A DNA stretch of 64,000 nucleotides from Nocardiopsis_B sediminis. Its GTDB lineage: Bacteria; Actinomycetota; Actinomycetes; Streptosporangiales; Streptosporangiaceae. Of the stretch, positions 17,051 to 26,023 are shown one piece after another (the stretch's first letter is position 1; each line of letters begins with the position of its first letter). The position numbers and the translations under genes were made by a program. The notes below the pieces were generated by a model that saw only the letters and a program-made list of their open reading frames with translations, did not search any database and was not told the DNA's origin. The stretch spans positions 124,001 through 188,000 of the forward strand of contig NZ_JBHSBH010000014.1 of assembly GCF_042650565.1 (NCBI RefSeq), written 5' to 3'.

Positions 17051-17722
17051 TCAGCCGGCGGCCGCCGCCTTCTGCGCCTGAGCACGCAGGGCGTCGACGG
17101 CGGCGGCGGGGTCGCCGGCACCGTAGACGGCGGATCCGGCGACGAACACGTCGGCGCCGGCCTCGGCCGCGCGTTCGATGGTCTCGCCCGAGACGCCGCC
17201 GTCGACCTGGAGCCAGATGTCGCCGCCGGTGCGGCCGATCAGCTCGCGGGCGCGGCGGATCTTCGGCAGCACCAGGTCGAGGAACTTCTGCCCGCCGAAC
17301 CCGGGCTCGACGGTCATCAGCAGGAGCATGTCGACCTCCGGGGCGAGGTCGGCGTAGGCGTCGAGCGGGGTCGCGGGGTTGAGCGCGAGCCCGGCGCGGG
17401 CGCCCCGGCCGCGGATCTCGCGGAGGGTGCGCACGGGGGCGCGGGCGGCCTCGGCGTGGATGGTGACGCTTCCGACGCCGGCCTCGGCATAGGCGGGGGC
17501 CCAGCGGTCGGGGTCCTCGATCATCAGATGGCAGTCCAGCGGCAGCGCGGCGGCTTTGAGCAGGGATTCCACGATCGGCAGCCCGAGGGTCAGGTTGGGC
17601 ACGAAGTGGTTGTCCATGACGTCGACGTGCAGCCAGTCGGCGGAGTCGGCGACGGCCGCGGCCTCGTCGGCGAGACGGGCGAAGTCGGCGGAGAGGATGC
17701 TGGGTGAGATCTGGATGGCCAC
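17051..17722 (-). CDS. rpe: Ribulose-phosphate 3-epimerase
   Basis: Interconverts ribulose-5-phosphate and xylulose-5-phosphate in the pentose phosphate pathway. The 223 residues form the expected TIM barrel: SPSILSADFARL at the N-terminus, HVDVMDNHFVPNLTLG with metal His and catalytic Asp, DCHLMIEDPDRW, MTVEPGFGGQKF and QVDGGVSGETIERAAEAGAD. The GTG at 17722 gives exactly the family length; the frame stays open further upstream without similarity. In many actinobacteria rpe follows rsmB; here an unrelated plus-strand gene lies between them. Confidence 0.97.
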   Translation of the reverse strand: MAIQISPSILSADFARLADEAAAVADSADWLHVDVMDNHFVPNLTLGLPIVESLLKAAALPLDCHLMIEDPDRWAPAYAEAGVGSVTIHAEAARAPVRTLREIRGRGARAGLALNPATPLDAYADLAPEVDMLLLMTVEPGFGGQKFLDLVLPKIRRARELIGRTGGDIWLQVDGGVSGETIERAAEAGADVFVAGSAVYGAGDPAAAVDALRAQAQKAAAAG

Positions 17723-17855
17723 GGCCCTGATTCTAGGGGCGATGCGCCATCGCGCCTGCTCGGGCCGCCCGGCGACGCCGGAGCGCGCCCCGCGGCCCGC
17801 CGCACCGGCCGGCGTCCGCGTGCGCCCGCGCCGGCGGATCGCTACGGTCTGCGCC

Positions 17856-18338
17856 ATGACAGGGACGAAACGGGCGGTGCTGCTCTGCGTGGCCGTCGTG
17901 GTCGCCGTCGCGGCCCAGGTGACCGGCCTCTACGGCTGGAGCGCCGCTGTCGCGGGCTCCGGAGTGCAGGTCATGGCGGGGGCGGGGACGTCCTGCATGC
18001 ACGTCGACCTCCCGCCGGAGGTCCCGCGTGAGGGGCTGGAGACGCGGCGCTTCGAGGGCGGATGGTCGTGGGCGCCCCCGGGGCTGACCTGCCGCACCGA
18101 GATCGACGGCCGCAGCACCGTGGTCCACGAGCCGGAGTGGTCCACCATGGCCGGCCCACTCGCGGCGCTCCTCGCCGGAATCGCGGCCACCACGGGCGCC
18201 GTCGCGGCCGGTCAGCGGGCGATGGCCCCGGATCGCCCCCGGCGCTTCCGGGCCGTGGTCACGGCGCTGAGCACGGTGCTCCAGCCCATCACCCTCGTCG
18301 TATGCGCGACCGCGGTCATCCTCCCCGGGGCCGTCTGA
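17856..18338 (+). CDS. Hypothetical membrane protein
   Basis: A 160-residue protein that I do not recognise. One hydrophobic segment at residues 6-24, a loop of about 90 residues with two cysteines (Cys47, Cys79) and tryptophans, then two hydrophobic segments at the C-terminus. The loop is probably outside the cell, where the cysteines could form a disulfide. The ATG at 17856 is divergent from rpe with only 133 bases between the two starts. It is inserted between the usually adjacent rpe and rsmB. Confidence 0.6.
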   Translation: MTGTKRAVLLCVAVVVAVAAQVTGLYGWSAAVAGSGVQVMAGAGTSCMHVDLPPEVPREGLETRRFEGGWSWAPPGLTCRTEIDGRSTVVHEPEWSTMAGPLAALLAGIAATTGAVAAGQRAMAPDRPRRFRAVVTALSTVLQPITLVVCATAVILPGAV

Positions 18339-18681
18339 GTCCTGGGGGGAAGGCGTGCGGCCGTCCGGGCGTCGCATCGCACGACGATTCACCAATGCCG
18401 ACCTGGTCGGCCATCCGAACGCGATCAGCGCAGCAGCCCCGCTGCGCCACCATGCGGAGCCTGCGGCGCGGGCGCGGTAGGGGCGGTGCTCGCGAGCCCG
18501 GAAGATCCGAAGAATGGGCGCCTGGCACGCGCCGGTCCTCACGAGCACGACGGCGTCACTGCGTGGGGCTTCTCCACTCGGTCGAGTCGGCCGGAGCGCC
18601 GATACCGTACGCCCGGGCGCTCCAGCCGGGGGACGTGCCGCGCGACCAGATGCGGATCGTGATGGCCCGGGGCTCGCCGGC
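18339..18681. other. Intergenic stretch with no supported feature
   Basis: About 340 bases between the hypothetical membrane protein and the 3' end of rsmB. Frames exist on both strands but show neither ribosome sites nor family features, and I found no tRNA or terminator-grade hairpin. Confidence 0.5.
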
Positions 18682-20136
18682 TCAGAGCTTGCGCAGCAGG
18701 GCCAGGAACATCGCGTCGGTGCCGTGGCGGTGCGGCCAGAACTGGACGTGGTCGCCCGCCGCGATGTCGGGGACCTCGGGCAGGTGGTCGGCGGCGCGCA
18801 CCACCTCGGCGTCAGGGCGGTCGGCGAGCACCGACGCGACCATGCCGCTGGTCTCGGGCAGGTGCGGCGAGCAGGTCACGTAGGCGACGACCCCGCCGGG
18901 GCGGGTGGCGTCCAGCGCTCGTTCCAGCAGGTGGCGCTGGACGGGTGCGAGTTCGGAGGCGGTCCGGTCGGTGCGCCGCCACCGGGACTCGGGGCGGCGG
19001 CGCAGCGCGCCCAGGCCGGTGCACGGGGCGTCGACCAGGACCCGGTCGAAGGCGCCGTCGCGCCAGGCGGGCCGGGTGGAGTCGGCGACCACCACGCGCC
19101 CGGCGTCGCGGACCGAGCGCTCGACCGCCCCGGCCACCAGGGCGGCCCGCGCGGGCTGCACTTCGGCGGCGAGCAGCCGGGCGTCGCGCTGCCCGGCGAG
19201 CCCGGCGAGGAGGGCGGCCTTGCCGCCGGGGCCGGAGCACATGTCCAGCCACCGGGCGTCGGCGCCCTCGACGGGGACGCGGGCCAGCGCGAGCGCGACG
19301 AGCTGGCTGGCCTCGTCCTGGACGGCGGCGCGGCGCTGGCGCACCTCGCGCACCGCCGCGGGGTCGCCTTCGGTGAGGTAGGCGGCGTAGGGCGAGTAGC
19401 GGCCCTCGACGGCGCCGCCGGCGACCAGGTCGGCCACGGAGGCGCGGCCAGGCTTGGCGGCCAGGGTGACCCGCGGGCGTTCGTTGTGCGCGGCGAGCAG
19501 GCGTTCGAGGTCGGCGGATCCGGGCTCCTCGCCCAGGGCGGCGGCGAGCGCCTCGACGATCCAGCGCGGGTGGCTGTGCAGCACGGCGAGGTGGCCGACG
19601 GGGTCGGCGGCGGGGTCGGGGGCGACGACCGCCGTCCATTCGTCCAGGTCGCGGGCGCTGACCTTGCGCAGCACGGCGTTGGCGAACCGGGATCGGTGGT
19701 GCCCGATGACGCGGCGGGCGAGGTCGATGGTGGCGCTCACGGCGGCGTGCGGCGGGATCTTGGTGCTCAGCAGCTGGTGGGCGCCCAGCCGCAGGACGGG
19801 CAGCACCTCGGAGTCGACCGATGCCAGTGACCGGTCGACGCAGGCGTCGAGGATGGCGTCGTAGGTGCCCTGGCGGCGCAGGGCGCCGTAGGTCAGCTCG
19901 GTGGCAAGGGCGGCGTCGCGGCCGGTGACGCCGCGCTCGCGGAGCATGGCGGGCAGCAGCAGGTTGGCGTAGGCGTCGCGCTCCTGCACGGCCCGCAGGA
20001 CGTCGTAGGCGACCCTGCGCGCGGGGTCCTTGGGGGCGGCGGGGGCGGACGCCGCCGCGGGGCCCTTGGCGCCGCTCCCCTTGCGGCCCTTGCCGCGGCG
20101 CGCGGGACGGTACGGGGAGTGGGAACGGTCGGTCAC
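18682..20136 (-). CDS. rsmB: 16S rRNA (cytosine-967-C5)-methyltransferase RsmB
   Basis: SAM-dependent RNA methyltransferase of 484 residues. A basic Lys/Arg/Ala-rich N-terminal tail comes first, then a NusB-like RNA-binding domain (about 40-170: ARRVAYDVLRAVQERDAYAN, ELTYGALRR, HQLLSTKIPPHAAV). The Rossmann catalytic domain follows: LDMCSGPGGKAALLA (SAM loop), LVDAPCTGLGALRRRPE, and VTCSPH with the catalytic Cys. Start is GTG at 20136. It follows fmt on the same strand, matching the usual fmt-rsmB order, but with a 218-base gap. Confidence 0.95.
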   Translation of the reverse strand: MTDRSHSPYRPARRGKGRKGSGAKGPAAASAPAAPKDPARRVAYDVLRAVQERDAYANLLLPAMLRERGVTGRDAALATELTYGALRRQGTYDAILDACVDRSLASVDSEVLPVLRLGAHQLLSTKIPPHAAVSATIDLARRVIGHHRSRFANAVLRKVSARDLDEWTAVVAPDPAADPVGHLAVLHSHPRWIVEALAAALGEEPGSADLERLLAAHNERPRVTLAAKPGRASVADLVAGGAVEGRYSPYAAYLTEGDPAAVREVRQRRAAVQDEASQLVALALARVPVEGADARWLDMCSGPGGKAALLAGLAGQRDARLLAAEVQPARAALVAGAVERSVRDAGRVVVADSTRPAWRDGAFDRVLVDAPCTGLGALRRRPESRWRRTDRTASELAPVQRHLLERALDATRPGGVVAYVTCSPHLPETSGMVASVLADRPDAEVVRAADHLPEVPDIAAGDHVQFWPHRHGTDAMFLALLRKL

Positions 20137-20354
20137 GTGAAAAGTTCCGCCTTAGGCACGGGAGCAGCCAGGACGACCCGCTGCCGAGCGCCGTGGCGCC
20201 GGCGCCGAGCGGGCCCGGTCCAGAGGATACGCGGGCGCGGCCTGTGCCGCGTCCGCGCACCTCGGCCCCGTTCGCACGAACTGCGCGCACTCGACGCCAC
20301 AGCGACCGCCCGCTTGCCGAGCGTTCCCGCAAGCGACTCAGAGGGCCGGGCCCG

Positions 20355-21284
20355 TCAGGCGCCCAGGCGGTCGTCGTCGGTGGGGCGGACGCCGCGGGCC
20401 CAGTCCAGGGCCGGCATGCGGCGTTTGCCCTGGGGCTGGACCTCGCCGAGTTCGACGGGGTGGGTGGCGGTGCCGGCCAGGACGCGGGTCTTGCCGACGT
20501 CGAGCCGCCCCGGCGGCAGGTCCGGCGCATCGGGGGCGGGGGTCACCGGGCCGAGCTTGAGACGGGTGCCGCGGAAGGTCGACCACGCGCCGGGGGCGGG
20601 GGTGCAGGCGCGGATAGCGCGGTCCACGCGCATGGCGGGGGCGGTGAAGTCGGCCTCGGCGTCGGCCGGGGTGAGCTTGGGGGCGAGCGAGACGCCGTCG
20701 GCGGTCTGCGGCCGGGCGGTGAGGGTGCCGGACTCGATGCCGTCGAGGGTGCGCACGAGCAGCGTCGCCCCCGAGTGCGCGAGCCGTTCGAGCAGGTCGC
20801 CGCTGGTGTCACGGGGGCCGATCGTCTCGGTGACCGTCCCGAAGACGGGGCCGGAGTCCAGGCCGCGCTCGATCTGGAAGGTCGCCGCACCCGTGACGTC
20901 GTCGCCGTGGAGGACCGCGTGCTGCACGGGAGCCGCGCCGCGCCAGGCCGGCAGCAGCGAGAAGTGCAGGTTGACCCACCCGTGCCGCGGGATGTCCAGC
21001 GCCGCCTGGCGCAGGAGCGCCCCGTAGGCCACGACCGGGCAGCAGTCGGGGGCGATGGCGCGCAGCCGGTCCAGGAACTCCGGGTCGTCGGCCTTGGCGG
21101 GTTTCAGGGTCTCGATGCCGGCCTCGGCGGCGACCTCGGCGACCGGGCTGACCGCGACCTTCCGCCCCCGCCCGGAGGCGGCATCGGGCCGCGTGACGAC
21201 CGCGGCGACCTCATGCGCGGAACCCAACAGCGCCCGCAACGAGGGCACAGCGGCTTCCGGGGTTCCAGCGAAGACCAGCTTCAT
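20355..21284 (-). CDS. fmt: Methionyl-tRNA formyltransferase
   Basis: Formylates the initiator Met-tRNA using 10-formyltetrahydrofolate. The 309 residues start MKLVFAGTPEAAVPSL. They carry GWVNLHFSLLPAWRGAAPVQ (formyl-folate site with the catalytic Asn/His) and AATFQIERGLDSGPVF, with the C-terminal tRNA-binding OB domain at about residues 205-309. ATG at 21284 is chosen by family start; an upstream extension exists but resembles nothing. It reads away from priA. Confidence 0.96.
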   Translation of the reverse strand: MKLVFAGTPEAAVPSLRALLGSAHEVAAVVTRPDAASGRGRKVAVSPVAEVAAEAGIETLKPAKADDPEFLDRLRAIAPDCCPVVAYGALLRQAALDIPRHGWVNLHFSLLPAWRGAAPVQHAVLHGDDVTGAATFQIERGLDSGPVFGTVTETIGPRDTSGDLLERLAHSGATLLVRTLDGIESGTLTARPQTADGVSLAPKLTPADAEADFTAPAMRVDRAIRACTPAPGAWSTFRGTRLKLGPVTPAPDAPDLPPGRLDVGKTRVLAGTATHPVELGEVQPQGKRRMPALDWARGVRPTDDDRLGA

Positions 21285-21964
21285 CGGCGACCGTTTCTCA
21301 CTCAACATCGGGGTGTGCTCGCTCATGTCTACCAGCCACCGGCCCGCACACCGGCGCACACCGCCGCACGGCCGGGCCACGCAGCCGATGGACCGGACGG
21401 CGGGGGCCGACGGGGCTCGATGTCCCGCCGGGCACCATCGACCGGATTGACGGTTGCTCTGCGGCGCTGCCGACCGGAACCGGCCGACTCCCCCGGACCG
21501 CGGACGCGTCGACGCCCGCCCCGCGGGTCCGCCACGACGCCACGACGCCACGACGGACGCGGCATCGACCGGAGCCGGTGCGGAACGGGCCACCTTTCGG
21601 CTACGCGCGCCGACCGCTCGGCGCGGACGAGCACCGAGAAGAGCGGCTCGCTCTCGGAGGGGACGGCCGTCGCTGTTCCCTTCGCCCTGCTGGACGACCA
21701 CAGCCGGGCCCCAGGGTGGGAGAGCGCTTGGTGTCCGCCCATCGGGGCACCGCTTGCCGCCGACCCGGACACGAGAGCGCGGTCGGAGGGCTCTGGTAAA
21801 CCTGGTCACGTCGGCGGTTGTGGCGTAGCGGCGGGCGACGGGCGCGCCGCCGGTCGCGCGGAAGGCAAAGGCGTTCCGCCGCCCCGCCGGGACGCACAGC
21901 GCGGTCGGTCGGAGCGTGGTGGCCGCTTCCCGGCCGCGGATGAGGGCACTACACGGAGGTGTTG
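21285..21964. other. 680-base divergent intergenic region between fmt and priA
   Basis: Unusually long for this gene-dense block. Frames on both strands lack recognisable domains. The only structure I see is a short tandem of GCCACGAC-like units around 21533-21558. It must contain the promoters of fmt (minus) and priA (plus), but no convincing hexamer pair stood out. It may be remnant sequence from a rearrangement that put priA and fmt in opposite orientation. Confidence 0.45.
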
Positions 21965-24451
21965 TTGAGCGAGCGGTCCGACCCCGATCACGGGATGCTG
22001 TTCGACCTGCCGCGTGCCGCGGTCGCCGGGTCGAAGCCTCCCGAGAAGCGGCGGCCTGCCGCGGAGCTGCCGGTCGCCCGGGTGGTGGTCGACACTCCAC
22101 TCCCCCACCTGGACCGGCCGTTCGACTACCAGGTGCCCGAGAGCATGCACGAATCGGCCGTCCCCGGCTGCCGGGTGCGGGTGCCCTTCAGCGGCCAGAC
22201 GCTTTCGGGCTACCTGCTGGAGCGGGCCGACACCACCGACTTCCAAGGGCGGCTCGCCTACCTGCACGACGTCGTGTCCCCCGAGCCCGTGCTGACCCCC
22301 GAGATCCGCGAACTCGCCCGCGCCGTCGCCGACCGCTACGCCGGGACGCTCAACGACGTACTGCGTCTCGCCATCCCGCCACGGCACGCCCGCGTCGAGA
22401 AGGAGGCCGCGAAGGCGGCCGAGGCCGCCCGGGCCGTGGCTGCCGCGGACGACGCCGCTGCGGAGGCCGTTGCCGAGGCGGTCGGGGAGACGGTCGGGGA
22501 GGCGCCGGGAAGCGATGCCTCCGGTGGGGACGCGTCCGGCCGCGAAGGCGACGGCGGGCCCGTCCCCCCTGCTGACCGGGTCTCGCTCGCGGGTCCCGGC
22601 CCCGATGACGACGGCCCCGCCCCCGGTCACCATGGCCAGGGCTCCGATGCCGGCGCCGACCGGCCGGCCACCGGCCACGCCCCACCGCGTGAGGCAGGGG
22701 GCGGCACCTCCGGCTCCGTCTCCCCCGTTTCCCCCGTCTCTCCAGGCGAGGACGGTGGAACGTCCTCCGTCGCCGCCGGGGACACGGGGTCTCCATCCGC
22801 CGGCGGCGATTCCCCCACGTCCCCCACGCCCTCCGGCACCGAGCCCACCACTCCCCCGGACTCCCCCGAGCCCCCCGACGCGCCGCCCGACCCCGGCCCG
22901 TGGGCCCGATACCCCGCGGGGCCGTCGTTCCTGGAAGCGTTGCGCGGTGGGCAGGCGCCGCGGGGCGTGTGGCGGGCGCTGCCCGGGCCGGCGTGGGCCG
23001 ATGCGGTCGCCGAGGCCGTCGCCGTCACGCTGGACGCGGGGCGGGGCTCCGTCGTGGTGGTGCCCGACGGTCGCGACGTCGCGACCGTCGATGCAGCGCT
23101 GACCGCGCGCCTGGGCGCCGACCGGCATGTGGCGCTGACCGCCGAGCTCGGCCCGGCGAAGCGCTACCGCCGGTGGCTGGCGCTCCTGCGCGGCGAGATC
23201 GGGGCCGTGGTGGGCACCCGGGCGGCGATGTTCGCGCCCGTGCACGACCTGGGGCTGGTGGTGCTCTGGGACGACGGCGCCGACGTGCACAGCGACCCGC
23301 ATGCGCCCTACCCGCACGCGCGGACGGTGCTGTCCATGCGCGCCCACCGGGCGGGCGCCGCCGCGCTGATCGGCGGCTTCACCACCACCGCCGAGGGGGC
23401 CCAGCTGGTGGAGTCCGGCTGGGCGCACCCCATCGCCGCCGACCGGGAGACCCTGCGCCGGCGCGCCCCGCGCGTGCGCTCCACCGACGACGACAGCGAG
23501 CTGGTCCGCGACGAGGCCGCCCGCACCGCGCGCATCCCCAGCCTGGCGCTGCGCGTGGCGCGCGCGGCCGCCGCCGAGGGCCCCGTACTCGTCCAGGTCC
23601 CCCGGCGCGGCTACCTGGCGTCGCTGGCCTGCGCCTCGTGCCGGGAGCCCGCCCGTTGCGAGTCCTGCCAGGGTCCGCTGGCCCTGCGCAGCGCGCACGC
23701 CATGCCCTACTGCCGCTGGTGCGGGCGGATCTCCGGCGGGTGGGCGTGCGGGTCGTGCGGCGGGACCCGGCTGCGGGCGGGCGTGGTCGGCGCCCGCCGC
23801 ACCGCCGAGGAGCTGGGGCGCGCGTTTCCGTCGCTGAAGGTCCGCACCTCGGGCCGCGACGACGTCCTCACGCACGTGGACGGCCGCCCGGCGCTGGTCG
23901 TCGCCACGCCCGGTGCCGAGCCGGTGGCCGACGGCGGGTATACGGCGGCGGTGCTGCTCGACGGCTGGGCGCTGCTGGGCCGCGCCGACCTGCGGGCGGG
24001 CGAGGAGGCGCTGCGGCGCTGGCTCAATGCCGCCGCGCTGGTGCGCCCCGCTGACGAGGGCGGTGAGGTGGTGGTGGTCGCCGACGCCAACGTGCCCGCC
24101 ACCCAGGCGCTGATCCGCTGGGACCCGGGCGGGTTCGCCGACCGGGAGCTCGCCGACCGGCGCGAGCTGGGCTTCCCGCCCGCCGTCGCCATGGCGTCGG
24201 TCACCGGCGGCGCCCCGCACGTGCGCGAGCTGCTCGACGCCCTCCGCCTCCCGGCGTCGGCGGAGCTGCTGGGTCCGGTACCGGTGCTCCAGGGGGGAGA
24301 CGACGACCGCACCGAGCGGGCGCTACTGCGGGTCCCGCGCTCGCACATCCGCGGCCTGACGGCGGCCCTGAAGGCCGCCGCATCGGCCCGCAGCGCCCGC
24401 AAGGACGAGCACCTGACCCAGGTCCGCATGGACCCGTTGGAGGTCGTCTGA
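21965..24451 (+). CDS. priA: PriA-like primosomal protein, helicase-motif deficient
   Basis: Replication-restart protein N' of 828 residues. N-terminal 3'-DNA-binding domain (VVDTPLPHLDRPFDYQVPE), then a low-complexity Ala/Gly/Ser/Pro insert of about 170 residues (145-316), then the helicase-like body. Walker A (GxGKT) is missing and the DEEH box reads LWDDGADVH, so it should not hydrolyse ATP like E. coli PriA; actinobacterial PriA is generally described as probably helicase-deficient. Eight cysteines as four C-x2-C pairs (about 556-600) form the zinc-binding part. TTG at 21965 is preferred: GGAGG lies six bases upstream, whereas the GTG at 21959 touches it. Confidence 0.9.
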   Translation: MSERSDPDHGMLFDLPRAAVAGSKPPEKRRPAAELPVARVVVDTPLPHLDRPFDYQVPESMHESAVPGCRVRVPFSGQTLSGYLLERADTTDFQGRLAYLHDVVSPEPVLTPEIRELARAVADRYAGTLNDVLRLAIPPRHARVEKEAAKAAEAARAVAAADDAAAEAVAEAVGETVGEAPGSDASGGDASGREGDGGPVPPADRVSLAGPGPDDDGPAPGHHGQGSDAGADRPATGHAPPREAGGGTSGSVSPVSPVSPGEDGGTSSVAAGDTGSPSAGGDSPTSPTPSGTEPTTPPDSPEPPDAPPDPGPWARYPAGPSFLEALRGGQAPRGVWRALPGPAWADAVAEAVAVTLDAGRGSVVVVPDGRDVATVDAALTARLGADRHVALTAELGPAKRYRRWLALLRGEIGAVVGTRAAMFAPVHDLGLVVLWDDGADVHSDPHAPYPHARTVLSMRAHRAGAAALIGGFTTTAEGAQLVESGWAHPIAADRETLRRRAPRVRSTDDDSELVRDEAARTARIPSLALRVARAAAAEGPVLVQVPRRGYLASLACASCREPARCESCQGPLALRSAHAMPYCRWCGRISGGWACGSCGGTRLRAGVVGARRTAEELGRAFPSLKVRTSGRDDVLTHVDGRPALVVATPGAEPVADGGYTAAVLLDGWALLGRADLRAGEEALRRWLNAAALVRPADEGGEVVVVADANVPATQALIRWDPGGFADRELADRRELGFPPAVAMASVTGGAPHVRELLDALRLPASAELLGPVPVLQGGDDDRTERALLRVPRSHIRGLTAALKAAASARSARKDEHLTQVRMDPLEVV

Positions 24452-24599
24452 CGGCCGCGGCGCGGGGGCCCGCTCCGTATTTCCGGGCGGAAAACGCGTC
24501 GCGGTCGCCCGATGTGGCGCGGTACGTTCGACGACTTCCCTTCTCTCGGGAGGTGCCCGGCGCGGGCGGCCGCGCCTGGAATGGGAGAGGACTCCGCCG

Positions 24600-25391
24600 A
24601 TGAAGCACTCAGGCCCGGAGCACGCCGCGATCGCCGAGGGCGGGACGATCCTGCGCTGCCAGGTGGGCTCGGGCGTTCACGGGATCACCGTCGCCGGTCA
24701 GGACGACCGCGACGAGATGGGGATCTGCGTGGAGCCCCCGGAGTACGTGATCGGCCTGCGCACCTTCGAGCAGTACATCTTCCGTTCCCAGCCCGAGGGC
24801 GTCCGCTCTGGCCCCGGGGACCTGGACCTGACCGTGTACTCGCTGCGCAAGTGGCTGCGCCTGGCTCTGTACGGCAACCCCACGGTGCTGCTCCCCCTCT
24901 TCGTGCCCGAAGAGGAGATCGTCGCCGTGACGCCGCTGGGCCGCGAGCTGCGTGCGGCCTCGGAGCACATCCTGTCGCGCCACGCCGGGCACCGCTTCCT
25001 CGGCTACCTGCGCGCCCAGCGCGACAGCATGCTGGGGCGGCGCGGCGGCCGGCACACCAACCGCCCCGAGCTGATCGAGGTCCACGGCTTCGACGTCAAG
25101 TTCGCCTACCACATGGTGCGGCTGGGCGTGCAGGGCGTGGAGATGCTGGAGACCGGCCGGATCACGCTGCCGATGCCCGACCCGTGGGCGACCTGGCTGC
25201 GGGAGCTGCGCCGCGGCGAGCACACCAAGGAGGAGGCGCTGGCGGCGGCTGCGGAGATGGAGGAGCGGCTGACGGACCTGGTGCGGACCTCGACGCTGCC
25301 GGAACTGCCCGACACCGCCTGGGCCGACCGCTGGCTGGTCGACGCCTACACACGGGCGTGGCGGGAAGGGACGGGCGCCGTCTCGGCCTAG
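24600..25391 (+). CDS. RlaP-type nucleotidyltransferase
   Basis: A 263-residue member of the DNA-polymerase-beta-like nucleotidyltransferases of the RlaP family, predicted to act in RNA repair. The catalytic signature is visible: GSGVHGI at residues 23-29 and the carboxylate cluster DDRDEMG at 35-41. The family-specific pattern YVIGLRTFEQYIFR, DLDLTVYSLRKWLRLALYGNPT and the RPELIEVHGFDVKFAYHMVRL block follow. The ATG at 24600 has GGAGAGGA at good distance. No RNA ligase or RtcB gene is adjacent, so its partner is unknown. Similar genes occur in actinophages, but no other phage gene is here. Confidence 0.82.
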   Translation: MKHSGPEHAAIAEGGTILRCQVGSGVHGITVAGQDDRDEMGICVEPPEYVIGLRTFEQYIFRSQPEGVRSGPGDLDLTVYSLRKWLRLALYGNPTVLLPLFVPEEEIVAVTPLGRELRAASEHILSRHAGHRFLGYLRAQRDSMLGRRGGRHTNRPELIEVHGFDVKFAYHMVRLGVQGVEMLETGRITLPMPDPWATWLRELRRGEHTKEEALAAAAEMEERLTDLVRTSTLPELPDTAWADRWLVDAYTRAWREGTGAVSA

Positions 25392-25416
25392 GGCCCCGTT
25401 CCTGGACGCCCCCGGC

Positions 25417-25965
25417 TCACACCGCGTCCGGCCCCTGCGCCGGACGGGCCCGGTAGAGGTCGCGCAGGCAGGCGATCTCGGCGCCATGGTGGATGATCTC
25501 GCGGTTGACGTGCAGCGCCAGCATCGCGAAGGGGAAGTCGGCCCACTGCGGCGGCTCGGCCTCGCCGACCGGGGCGGCGAGGCCCTCGGTGTCGACGCCG
25601 CGCACACCGGCGCGCCAGAGCTCGTAGCCGTCGTGCAGGCGGGTGAGCGCCTCCTCGGCGCTGCCGGGCCAGGGGGCGTCGGCCAGGGACAGCGTGCGGT
25701 CGCCGAAGTGGCGGTTGACGCGCAGTTCGAGGACGCCCACGACGATGTGGCCCAGCCGCCAGGCGATGGTGGTGAACGGCGGGGGCACCGGCTCGGGCCA
25801 CTCCCAGTCGGCGACGAAGCTCCCGTCGGCGCGCGGCCGGACCGACCAGCACCCGTCGACCGGCTCCCAGAAGAACTCGTCGTCGCCCAGCCCGCGGAGC
25901 CGGGGCCACAGGGTCGTGTCCCAGTAGAACTCCAGCTGGGCGAGGATCTCCCCGGTCCAGTTCAA
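25417..25965 (-). CDS. DinB-like protein
   Basis: A 182-residue four-helix-bundle protein of the DinB_2 superfamily, which includes mycothiol- and bacillithiol-dependent S-transferases and proteins of unknown function. A putative metal triad is His in AWRLGHIVVG and the two histidines in HVNREIIHHGAEI. A TTG at 25965 is the best start because GGAGGAGA sits five bases upstream and the product begins with a NWTGEIL-type segment. Convergent with the RlaP gene (26 bases). Enzyme activity cannot be told from sequence. Confidence 0.85.
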   Translation of the reverse strand: MNWTGEILAQLEFYWDTTLWPRLRGLGDDEFFWEPVDGCWSVRPRADGSFVADWEWPEPVPPPFTTIAWRLGHIVVGVLELRVNRHFGDRTLSLADAPWPGSAEEALTRLHDGYELWRAGVRGVDTEGLAAPVGEAEPPQWADFPFAMLALHVNREIIHHGAEIACLRDLYRARPAQGPDAV

Positions 25966-26023
25966 GCCGTCTCCTCCCCCCGGCGCCAGAGGGTACCCGA
26001 CGCGTCCGGCGCGGGCGGCGGGC

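Noticed and set aside
15146..17707. 853-codon plus-strand frame across ribE, PAP2 and rpe
   Set aside because: Covers three well-supported genes and the FMN riboswitch antisense; not a real protein.
18350..18680. Possible tRNA or small RNA in the gap before rsmB
   Set aside because: I could not fold a cloverleaf and there is no TTCGAATC-like T-loop.
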